From Acidaminococcaceae bacterium (GTDB lineage Bacteria; Bacillota; Negativicutes; Acidaminococcales; Acidaminococcaceae): 6,739 nt of DNA. Below the pieces are notes generated by a model. The model had not been told where the DNA came from. It ran no database searches and saw nothing but the letters and a program-made list of their open reading frames with translations. Numbering within the stretch: position 1 is the first letter of the stretch; every line of letters starts with the position of its first letter. The position numbers and the translations under genes were made by a program. Positions 1-5,422 of the stretch are shown piece after piece. The stretch covers positions 1 through 6,739 of the forward strand of contig JAQUUF010000045.1 of NCBI GenBank assembly GCA_028693975.1. Direction: 5' to 3'.

Positions 1-1487
1 AGAGCCGGGGACGCCGTGTTGAGCTCTACGCCGACATGGTTAACACAGGATTCAACCACTGTGCCTAAGGTACCGGTGAGAGTTTTTTGGTTAACATCGT
101 GCTGATATTGACCGACACCGATGGCTTTGGGTTCAATCTTGACCAATTCGGCTAAGGGGTCTTGTACGCGCCTAGCGATAGAGACGGCACCACGCAGGGA
201 AACATCTAGCTCCGGCAATTCTTCTCTAGCTAGCTTGGAAGCAGAATAGACAGAAGCTCCGGCTTCACTGGTGATGATATAGGACATATTGAGCTGATGC
301 TTTTCAATCATTTTGGCCGTAAACTCTTCTGTTTCGTAGGAAGCAGTACCATTACCGATGGAAGCTAGAGTGACATGGTATTGTTCAACTAGCTTAACAA
401 ATTCAGCCTCGGCGTTGGCTTGCTGTCTGTCGCTGCCGGTAATGAAGAGGGCAGTAGTCGCCAGCACATCACCCTGTGGGCTGATAACGGCTGTTTTGCA
501 GCCGGTGCGGTAGCCAGGGTCCAGACCTATAACGGTATGGCCGCCAATTGGTTGCTGCAGTAAGAGCTGGCGCAGGTTAGTGGCAAAAACAGAGATAGCT
601 TGTTTTTCAGCTTTTTCGGTTAATTCACTGCGTATTTCCCGTTCTAGAGCAGGGAAAATGAGACGTTTATAAGCGTCGGCTAAGGCAGCAGTATAGAGCT
701 CGGTAAAAGAAGTATCCGGTAAGATACCTACTTTGCGGCCGAGAATACCCAAGATGGACTCACCCGGCAATACAAGCTTAAGCTTGAGATATTCTTTGGT
801 TTCGCCGCGGTTCAAGGCTAGAATACGGTGCGGCGGTAATTGGCGAATAGGTTCGGAGTAGTCTTTGTACATCAAGAAGTCTTGACCTGTAGTTTCGTCT
901 ACGGTTAGCTCAGAAGCCAGCTCAGCACTGCGCCACAGCTCCTTGCGCAGGGTCTCGCGAATATCGGCTCTGTCAGAGATTGTTTCGGCGACGATGTCCT
1001 GTGCTCCTTGCCAAGCGTCGGCTACGTTGTCGATACCTTTTTCGCTGTCGAGGTAAGGGGTAGCCAGTTCTTCTAAGCTGCCTTGAGGTTTGGCCTGCGT
1101 TAAGATGAGGTTAGCCAAGGGCTCCAGGCCTTTTTCACGAGCAATCATGGCCCGTGTGCGCTTCTTTTGTTTATAGGGCAAATACAAGTCCTCCAGCTCT
1201 TGCAATTTGCTGGCGGCATTAATTGCGGTTTCTAATTCCGGGGTTAGTTTCCCCTGATTGGTAATGGAGGAGAGGATTTCTTCTCGACGTGCTTGCAAAT
1301 TACGCAGATATTGTGCTTTTTCGCTGATATTGCGAATTTCTTCTTCATCCAAAGAACCAGTTACTTCCTTGCGATATCTAGCGACAAAAGGAATTGTGTT
1401 ACCTTCGTCCAATAATCCTAAGGTTGCTTTAACTTTTTGTGGGGGCAGTTTGAGTTCCTGAGCAACCAAAGCAAAAATTTCCGTCAT
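1..1487 (-). CDS. tex: Tex, RNA-binding transcription accessory protein (partial, C-terminus off window)
   Basis: Tex is a conserved cytoplasmic nucleic-acid-binding protein linked to transcription and RNA handling; its exact role varies between bacteria. I translated the reverse strand by hand: the frame is open for 495 codons with no stop, starting MTEIFALVAQEL and reaching the left edge. Residues 1 to about 310 form the helical Tex N-terminal region, including the family-typical PFVARYRKE and LYLPYKQKKRTRA. The YqgF/RNase H-like domain begins near residue 316 with GGHTVIGLDPGYRTG (Asp323). The last visible residues, VESCVNHVGVELNTAS, lead into the helix-hairpin-helix domain. Tex is usually a little over 700 residues, so roughly 220 (HhH and S1 domains) lie outside the window. 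The ATG is preceded by AAAGAGGT with an 8-nt spacer. It is transcribed divergently from perR. Identification is strong; function is by family. Confidence 0.96.
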   Translation of the reverse strand, partial: MTEIFALVAQELKLPPQKVKATLGLLDEGNTIPFVARYRKEVTGSLDEEEIRNISEKAQYLRNLQARREEILSSITNQGKLTPELETAINAASKLQELEDLYLPYKQKKRTRAMIAREKGLEPLANLILTQAKPQGSLEELATPYLDSEKGIDNVADAWQGAQDIVAETISDRADIRETLRKELWRSAELASELTVDETTGQDFLMYKDYSEPIRQLPPHRILALNRGETKEYLKLKLVLPGESILGILGRKVGILPDTSFTELYTAALADAYKRLIFPALEREIRSELTEKAEKQAISVFATNLRQLLLQQPIGGHTVIGLDPGYRTGCKTAVISPQGDVLATTALFITGSDRQQANAEAEFVKLVEQYHVTLASIGNGTASYETEEFTAKMIEKHQLNMSYIITSEAGASVYSASKLAREELPELDVSLRGAVSIARRVQDPLAELVKIEPKAIGVGQYQHDVNQKTLTGTLGTVVESCVNHVGVELNTASPA

Positions 1488-1529
1488 TTCGTAAGACCTC
1501 TTTCTGTATGGGGATAAAATTACTGTGCA

Positions 1530-1558
1530 AGCATACCATATTTTGTATCTAGGCGCAA
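1530..1558 (-). promoter_or_regulatory. Candidate tex promoter
   Basis: On the minus strand TTGCGC (1558-1553) and TATGCT (1535-1530) are separated by exactly 17 nt and lie about 43 bases upstream of the tex ATG. Both hexamers deviate from consensus, the -35 more than the -10, so this is a plausible moderate sigma-A promoter inferred from position and spacing only. Confidence 0.45.
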
Positions 1559-1559
1559 A

Positions 1560-1593
1560 TTGAAAATGGGGACGGTCCTTTTTTCCAAACTTG
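1560..1593 (+). repeat. REP-like dispersed repeat, copy A (solo)
   Basis: This 34-bp segment, with core GGGGACGGTCCTTTTTTCC, matches 5295-5328 at 32 of 34 positions (differences at 1567 and 1589). It sits in the tex/perR divergent intergenic region, just upstream of the candidate tex promoter. Unlike the second copy it has no inverted partner arm downstream; only an unrelated small hairpin (AAGAAG-GCG-CTTCTT, 1605-1619) follows. The size, intergenic location and G-rich head resemble REP sequences mobilised in trans by RAYT/Y1 transposases. That assignment is inference, because no transposase is present here. Confidence 0.8.
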
Positions 1594-1670
1594 CCAGTTG
1601 AAACAAGAAGGCGCTTCTTAGAATAGTATCATTTGTTTTTCATAATACATCTTGTTTATGTGCTTCATTA

Positions 1671-1699
1671 TTGACAGAAAATAGTTATTAATTTATAAT
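1671..1699 (+). promoter_or_regulatory. perR promoter with overlapping palindromic candidate operator
   Basis: TTGACA (1671-1676), a 17-nt spacer and TATAAT (1694-1699) make a perfect consensus sigma-A promoter, predicting a start near 1706 and a leader of about 50 nt. The -10 lies inside AT-rich symmetry: TTATAATTATAA (1693-1704) is a perfect 12-bp palindrome, and TTATTAA/TTTATAA (1685-1698) is a near-perfect one. These resemble half sites of PerR/Fur boxes (TTATAATNATTATAA) but do not match the full 15-bp spacing. Autorepression by PerR is plausible, as in other bacteria, but is inferred. Confidence 0.85.
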
Positions 1700-1754
1700 T
1701 ATAAAGATACAAAAGCGGATGTGAACCGTTTAATGAGGGAGAGAGGTAGAGAAG

Positions 1755-2186
1755 ATGTATACTAGTACGGAATTGTCCAAGCTATTAAGAGAGAATGCCT
1801 GCAAGGTTACACCCCAGAGATTGGCTATATACTCCATCTTGGCTAGTACCAAAGCGCATCCTACAGCAGAGACCATCTATAAGAAATTGCACCATCAATA
1901 TCCTACAATGAGTTTTGCCACTGTCTACAAGACTGTGGAAATTCTAACGGAACTGGGTATTATCCAGAAGTTAAATACCGGCGAAGAGGCTTTCCGCTAT
2001 GATGCCGATATTAGCAGACATGCCCATGTGCGTTGCCTAGGCTGTGGCAGGGTAGATGATATTTTTGATTTGGATACTACGGCTTTGGAAGAAGACGCTA
2101 GCACTAAGAGTCAATATACTTTGCAGGGTTGTCAAATTTATTTCCAAGGTTTATGCCCGGAATGTGCTAAAAAAAATCAACAATAA
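1755..2186 (+). CDS. perR: PerR-type Fur-family metal-dependent peroxide-sensing repressor
   Basis: The 143-residue protein is a full-length Fur-family repressor: a winged-helix DNA-binding domain (about residues 1-80, recognition region SFATVYKTVEIL) and a C-terminal dimerisation/metal domain. Compared from memory with Bacillus subtilis PerR, every metal ligand is present at a constant offset of -2. The regulatory Fe/Mn site is His35, Asp83, His89, His91 and Asp102; the structural zinc site is Cys94, Cys97, Cys134 and Cys137. Asp at 102, where iron-sensing Fur proteins usually carry Glu, favours PerR over Fur or Zur. PerR normally represses peroxide-defence and metal-homeostasis genes, and His oxidation by Fe-bound peroxide inactivates it. 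The start is supported by AGAGG 8 nt upstream. A strong promoter precedes it and a terminator follows, so it is probably monocistronic. Confidence 0.93.
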   Translation: MYTSTELSKLLRENACKVTPQRLAIYSILASTKAHPTAETIYKKLHHQYPTMSFATVYKTVEILTELGIIQKLNTGEEAFRYDADISRHAHVRCLGCGRVDDIFDLDTTALEEDASTKSQYTLQGCQIYFQGLCPECAKKNQQ

Positions 2187-2197
2187 TGCAGTTGTCA

Positions 2198-2228
2198 GGG
2201 GAATCGGTGCTACCGGTTTCCTTTTTTT
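2198..2228 (+). terminator. Intrinsic terminator after perR
   Basis: GGGGAATCGGT (2198-2208) pairs with ACCGGTTTCCT (2212-2222) around a 3-nt GCT loop, giving an 11-bp stem with three or four G-T wobbles. It is followed directly by a run of seven T (2222-2228). It lies 12 nt after the perR stop codon and should separate perR from the deoC operon. Confidence 0.88.
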
Positions 2229-2288
2229 GCTTTGTAAATTGTGTTAAAAATGTAAAATTAAAACTAAAACACATAAATGCCATTATTT

Positions 2289-2297
2289 TGGTATAAT
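2289..2297 (+). promoter_or_regulatory. Extended -10 promoter of the deoC-walJ-htrA-rlmH operon
   Basis: TGGTATAAT (2289-2297) is a perfect extended -10 element 27 nt before the deoC ATG. No good -35 hexamer lies 16-18 nt upstream (ACACAT at 2269-2274), which fits an extended -10 promoter. The -10 overlaps a 14-bp palindrome, ATAATATATATTAT (2293-2306). A possible operator arm pair, TGTGTT (2240-2245) and AACACA (2268-2273), lies upstream. No regulator can be assigned. Confidence 0.72.
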
Positions 2298-2323
2298 ATA
2301 TATTATGAAACGAGGTGGCGAAG

Positions 2324-2977
2324 ATGAATATTGCTTCTCATGTAGAGCATACCTTGCTCAAGAGTGAAGCCAATGTGCAAGATATTATTAAGTTGTGCCA
2401 AGAGGCGGTGGATTATAAGCTTTTTGGTGTATGCGTGAATCCCTGTTACGTGGCATTAGCTAAGCATTTGCTCACTAAGAGTCAAGTTCAAGTAGTGACT
2501 GTCATAGGATTCCCCTTGGGGGCGAACCTGACGGCTGTTAAAGCGGCAGAAGCACGGGCAGCGGTTAGCGACCATGCTGACGAAGTAGATATGGTCATGA
2601 ATATAGGAGCTTTCAAAAGTGGTAATTATGGTGCGGTAGTAGAAGATATTCAGGCCGTGGTAGCAGCGGCTACGCCTCAGCCGGTCAAGGTAATTATTGA
2701 GACTTGTCTGCTGACGGATGCGGAAAAAGCTCGGGCGACACAGCTCGTGGCCCAGGGCGGAGCGCAATTTGTCAAGACCAGTACCGGTTTTGGTTCTGGC
2801 GGTGCTACTGTGCATGACGTAGAGATTTTGCGCAGGGAGGCTACTGCGGCTGGCATAGGTGTGAAAGCCGCCGGTGGGATTAGAGATAGGGCCTTGGCTT
2901 TGGAGCTCTTGCAAGCAGGGGCTGATAGATTGGGCACTAGCGCCGGTCCTCAGCTGGTGAGGAACGACGATGAGTGA
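2324..2977 (+). CDS. deoC: Deoxyribose-phosphate aldolase
   Basis: DeoC is a class I aldolase that splits 2-deoxyribose 5-phosphate into glyceraldehyde 3-phosphate and acetaldehyde, feeding deoxynucleoside carbon into glycolysis. The 217-residue TIM-barrel protein has the usual bacterial length. Family motifs are clear: HTLLK near residue 9, VCVNP at 36-40, TVIGFPLGAN at 59-68, EVDMVMNIGA with catalytic Asp89, VKVIIETCLLTD at 121-132, FVKTSTGF with Schiff-base Lys151, and GVKAAGGIRD with Lys181. I chose ATG 2324 because GAGGTGG lies 5 nt upstream; the in-frame GTG at 2315 would sit inside that ribosome binding site. It is first in the operon and its stop overlaps the walJ start by 8 bp. No other nucleoside-catabolism gene is nearby. 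Confidence 0.96.
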   Translation: MNIASHVEHTLLKSEANVQDIIKLCQEAVDYKLFGVCVNPCYVALAKHLLTKSQVQVVTVIGFPLGANLTAVKAAEARAAVSDHADEVDMVMNIGAFKSGNYGAVVEDIQAVVAAATPQPVKVIIETCLLTDAEKARATQLVAQGGAQFVKTSTGFGSGGATVHDVEILRREATAAGIGVKAAGGIRDRALALELLQAGADRLGTSAGPQLVRNDDE

Positions 2978-3761
2978 TACTTTTGCGGTGAAGGTCATTG
3001 CCAGTGGCAGTCGTGGTAATTCCACGATTATCAAGACCGGCGACACAGCGGTACTGGTGGATGCAGGTATTAGCTGCAAGAGAATAGTCACAGCTTTGCG
3101 AGAGTCGGGCTTAGAGCCAAGTGATTTGAGCGCGGTCTTGCTAACCCATGAACATATTGACCACGTTAATGGGCTCAAAGTTTTTGCCAAAAATAATGCT
3201 GTTCCCATCTATGCGACAGAGAAGACTTGGCAAAATTACAAAGATAGAAGTTCTATTAAGCGTGAGCTGATTAGAGTAATACCACGAAAATTTACTTTGG
3301 GGAATTTGGATATTGAGCCTTTTAGTATTCCCCATGATGCGGCAGACCCTGTGGGCTATATGCTACGCTGTGGCAGCGAGAAATGTACTTATCTAACTGA
3401 CTGCGGCTATGTGACAGCGACTTGTCAGGCAGCGGTGGAGGGTGCCAAGGTGCTGATTCTCGAAGCTAATCACGATGTGGAGATGCTTAAACATGGCTCT
3501 TATCCGGTGGAGTTGCAAGAGAGAATCTTGGGACCTTTGGGACATCTGTCCAATAAGGCAGCGGGCTTTATGCTTGCTCAGCTGCAGCAATTGCCGCAGG
3601 AGATATTCTTGGCGCATTTGAGCGCAGAGAATAATCGGCCTGATTTGGCTTTGGCCACTGTGCAGGAGCTGCTAGGACAGTCGCTAACTGGCACGGATAT
3701 ATATGTAACTAATCAAAAAGAAGCTATTAATAATGAGGAATGGAGTGAAGATAATGCGTAA
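2970..3761 (+). CDS. walJ: WalJ/YycJ-type metallo-beta-lactamase-fold hydrolase
   Basis: The 263-residue cytoplasmic protein has the length and motifs of the YycJ/WalJ family: the N-terminal VIASGSRGNST signature (9-19), VLVDAG with Asp31, the metal motif THEHIDH (His60, His62, Asp64, His65), IPHDA with His122, YLTDCG with bridging-type Asp144, and GHLSN with His192. The fold binds one or two metal ions. The family is linked to cell-wall and DNA-damage phenotypes in Bacillus and streptococci, but I know of no agreed substrate. The start is supported by GAGGA about 6 nt upstream. Its start overlaps deoC and its end overlaps htrA, each by 8 bp, suggesting translational coupling. The WalRKHI partners that give the family its name are absent from this window. 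Confidence 0.92.
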   Translation: MSDTFAVKVIASGSRGNSTIIKTGDTAVLVDAGISCKRIVTALRESGLEPSDLSAVLLTHEHIDHVNGLKVFAKNNAVPIYATEKTWQNYKDRSSIKRELIRVIPRKFTLGNLDIEPFSIPHDAADPVGYMLRCGSEKCTYLTDCGYVTATCQAAVEGAKVLILEANHDVEMLKHGSYPVELQERILGPLGHLSNKAAGFMLAQLQQLPQEIFLAHLSAENNRPDLALATVQELLGQSLTGTDIYVTNQKEAINNEEWSEDNA

Positions 3762-4851
3762 ACAATTGATGACTAAGGCAATTTCGGTTCTGGTAGGCAT
3801 GTCTTTGGGCGTAGTGATGGTGGTGGGTGGTTGCTCTTTGGCGAAGAAAGATGCCACAGGAAGTGCGACAGCGGCTGCTACCAGTACCTCTGCTCCCCAG
3901 ATTAGTGGTGCACGCAATACGCCTATCGTACAGGCGGCGGCTAAGGTGGGTCCGGCTGTGGTCGGTATTACGAACAAAGCTTATGTCAGAGATTTCTTTA
4001 ATCGGGTGCAGTTAACTGAGCGTGGCACTGGGTCTGGCGTAATTTATGATGAGAGCGGTCTTATTGTGACCAATAACCATGTAGTGGAAGGTGCTCAAGA
4101 GATTACGGTGAGCTTATCCAATGGCAAAACTTACAAAGGCAAGGTTCTCGGTGCCGATGCTGCTACCGACTTAGCTGTAGTCAAGATTGATGCCGGAGAA
4201 TTAGCTGTGGCCGAATTTGGTGATTCCAGTGATTTGCAAGTAGGCGAGACAGCCATTGCTATCGGCAACCCATTAGGTCTGGAGTTCCGCGGTAGTGTTA
4301 CTGTAGGTGTTATTAGTGCTTTGAATAGGTCTATTGAGATTGGTGAGCGCAAGTTCAAGCTTATCCAAACTGATGCAGCTATCAATCCAGGCAATTCCGG
4401 TGGTGCTCTGGTCAATGTGGAAGGCAAGATTATTGGTATCAATAGTGCCAAGGTGGCAGTTAGTGGCGTCGAGGGTATTGGGTTCGCTATTCCCATCAAC
4501 GAAGTGAAGCCTATAATTGCTGAATTGGCTAAGAAAGGGCATATCGTCAGACCGTATTTGGGGGTAAGCTTGATTGACCAAGAGATTGCTAATCGTTATG
4601 GCTTTAACTTAGATGTACGTGGCGGCGTTTTTGTTATGAAGCTAGCACAAGGCGGACCAGCTTGGCGAGCAGGCATCAGACCTAATGATATTATCACCAA
4701 GTTCAATGGCAAGAAAGTAAGCAAGGTGGCTGAGCTGAAAGAACTGATTAATGACAGTACTGTAGGCGGCAAAGTTACCGTGACTATTTTAAGAGGCGAC
4801 AGCGAGCAAGATGTGACCGTTACTTTGCAAGAAATGCCTCAAAACAATTAA
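3754..4851 (+). CDS. htrA: HtrA/DegP-like serine protease with one PDZ domain and a possible lipobox
   Basis: This 365-residue envelope protease/chaperone should degrade misfolded exported proteins. Residues 1-27 are an export signal: basic MRKQLMTK, a hydrophobic stretch, then VVGGC with Cys27, which fits a lipoprotein signal-peptidase site. A low-complexity Ala/Thr/Ser linker (about 33-52) follows. The trypsin-like domain carries the triad His109 (TNNHVV), Asp139 (ATDLAVVK) and Ser215 (NPGNSGGAL). A single PDZ domain occupies about residues 268-360, starting near YLGVSL. I chose ATG 3754 because GGAG lies 8 nt upstream; the in-frame ATG at 3733 would add seven residues before the signal and has weaker support. 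It overlaps the walJ stop by 8 bp. Most HtrA relatives use a transmembrane anchor or a cleaved signal, so the lipobox is unusual. Family assignment is secure; lipidation is inferred. Confidence 0.95.
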   Translation: MRKQLMTKAISVLVGMSLGVVMVVGGCSLAKKDATGSATAAATSTSAPQISGARNTPIVQAAAKVGPAVVGITNKAYVRDFFNRVQLTERGTGSGVIYDESGLIVTNNHVVEGAQEITVSLSNGKTYKGKVLGADAATDLAVVKIDAGELAVAEFGDSSDLQVGETAIAIGNPLGLEFRGSVTVGVISALNRSIEIGERKFKLIQTDAAINPGNSGGALVNVEGKIIGINSAKVAVSGVEGIGFAIPINEVKPIIAELAKKGHIVRPYLGVSLIDQEIANRYGFNLDVRGGVFVMKLAQGGPAWRAGIRPNDIITKFNGKKVSKVAELKELINDSTVGGKVTVTILRGDSEQDVTVTLQEMPQNN

Positions 4852-4854
4852 GCT

Positions 4855-5298
4855 ATGCAGATTAATATCGTCTGTATCGGCAAACTAAAAGAGAAATATT
4901 GGCAGGAGGCTTTGGCAGAGTATGTTAAGCGGCTGGGGCCTTTCTGCAAGCTGAAAATATTAGAAAGTAGTGAAGACAGGACTATCGAGAAAGAAACGGA
5001 TAAGCTACTGCGGTTGCTACCGGAGGGCTCCTACGTGGTTCTGCTGGATGTCATAGGCACGAGTATCTCGTCGCCGGAGCTGGCGGACAAATTGGAGAAT
5101 CTTATGCTCAGTGGCAAAAGCAGTATTACCTTCGTTATCGGCGGTGCTTATGGCTTTACTGATGAATTGCGCCAGAGGGCAGATGAGCGCATCTCCTTCT
5201 TCCGTCTGACCTTCACCCATCAAATGATACGCGTAATCTTGGTGGAGCAAATTTATCGTGCTTTCAAAATAATGCGGCATGAAAAATACCATAATTGA
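4855..5298 (+). CDS. rlmH: RlmH, 23S rRNA pseudouridine-1915 N3-methyltransferase
   Basis: RlmH is a small homodimeric SPOUT methyltransferase that uses S-adenosylmethionine to methylate pseudouridine 1915 in helix 69 of 23S rRNA in assembled 70S ribosomes. The protein starts with the family signature INIVCIGKLKEKYW. It has SISSPELADKL (70-80), the cofactor-loop motif FVIGGAYGFTDEL (93-105) and the C-terminal knot HQMIRVILVEQIYRAFKI ending in YHN. At 147 residues it is about ten shorter than the usual 155-160, with the gap around residues 37-50. The common TFPHQ reads TFTHQ (Thr121). It starts 3 nt after the htrA stop and has no clear ribosome binding site, so translation probably depends on coupling to htrA. 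Its TGA stop lies within the 5' end of the REP-like repeat. Confidence 0.95.
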   Translation: MQINIVCIGKLKEKYWQEALAEYVKRLGPFCKLKILESSEDRTIEKETDKLLRLLPEGSYVVLLDVIGTSISSPELADKLENLMLSGKSSITFVIGGAYGFTDELRQRADERISFFRLTFTHQMIRVILVEQIYRAFKIMRHEKYHN

Positions 5299-5361
5299 AA
5301 ACGGGGACGGTCCTTTTTTCCAATCTTGAGCGAGCTAAGTTTTGGAAAAGGTGCCTGTCCC
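5295..5361 (+). repeat. REPIN-like element: REP copy B with inverted partner arm
   Basis: Positions 5295-5328 repeat 1560-1593 with two mismatches. After an 18-nt loop, 5342-5361 (TTGGAAAAGGTGCCTGTCCC) is an imperfect inverted copy. The pairings are GGGAC with GTCCC, GG with CC, CC with GG and TTTTCCAA with TTGGAAAA, interrupted by small bulges, giving a hairpin of roughly 19 bp. Paired inverted REPs of this kind are called REPINs. No T-run follows the right arm, so it is a poor intrinsic terminator, though the structure could protect the upstream mRNA 3' end. The element begins at the rlmH stop codon and ends just before the promoter of the next gene. Confidence 0.82.
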
Positions 5362-5378
5362 TATTTCTAATTATAAGG

Positions 5379-5384
5379 TATAAT
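5379..5384 (+). promoter_or_regulatory. Candidate promoter (-10) of the ADP-ribosylglycohydrolase-mntP unit
   Basis: TATAAT (5379-5384) is a perfect -10 about 40 nt before the GTG start. At 17-nt spacing the -35 would be TGTCCC (5356-5361), a poor match lying in the right arm of the REPIN, so the repeat may supply or limit promoter strength. The -10 sits inside a small inverted repeat, GGTAT-AATA-ATACC (5377-5390), which could be an operator. Confidence 0.55.
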
Positions 5385-5422
5385 AATACCGTGAAATATA
5401 GGAGGCAAAGGGGTGGATATTT

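Noticed and set aside
1258..1461. A 67-codon plus-strand frame opposite the tex N-terminus
   Set aside because: It lies entirely within tex on the other strand; its Ser/Arg-rich translation is what the reverse complement of tex would give.
2056..2247. A 63-codon frame overlapping the perR 3' end and running through the terminator
   Set aside because: It is out of frame with perR, has no ribosome binding site and crosses the terminator hairpin; it is a frame shadow.
2292..2307. A PerR box at the deoC promoter
   Set aside because: TATAAT and ATTATG half sites are present but separated by four bases instead of the one base expected in TTATAATNATTATAA.
2315..2323. GTG at 2315 as the deoC start
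   Set aside because: It falls within the GAGGTGG ribosome binding site that is well placed for ATG 2324, and the extra residues add nothing to the family N-terminus.
2456..3208. A 250-codon open frame on the minus strand opposite deoC and walJ
   Set aside because: It spans the junction of two clearly real sense genes, has no recognisable motif or ribosome binding site, and its composition looks like an antisense shadow.
5303..5361. The hairpin after rlmH as an intrinsic terminator
   Set aside because: The stem is long but has bulges and no T-run after the right arm. Its similarity to the repeat at 1560-1593 explains it better as a REPIN. A role in transcript end protection is not excluded.
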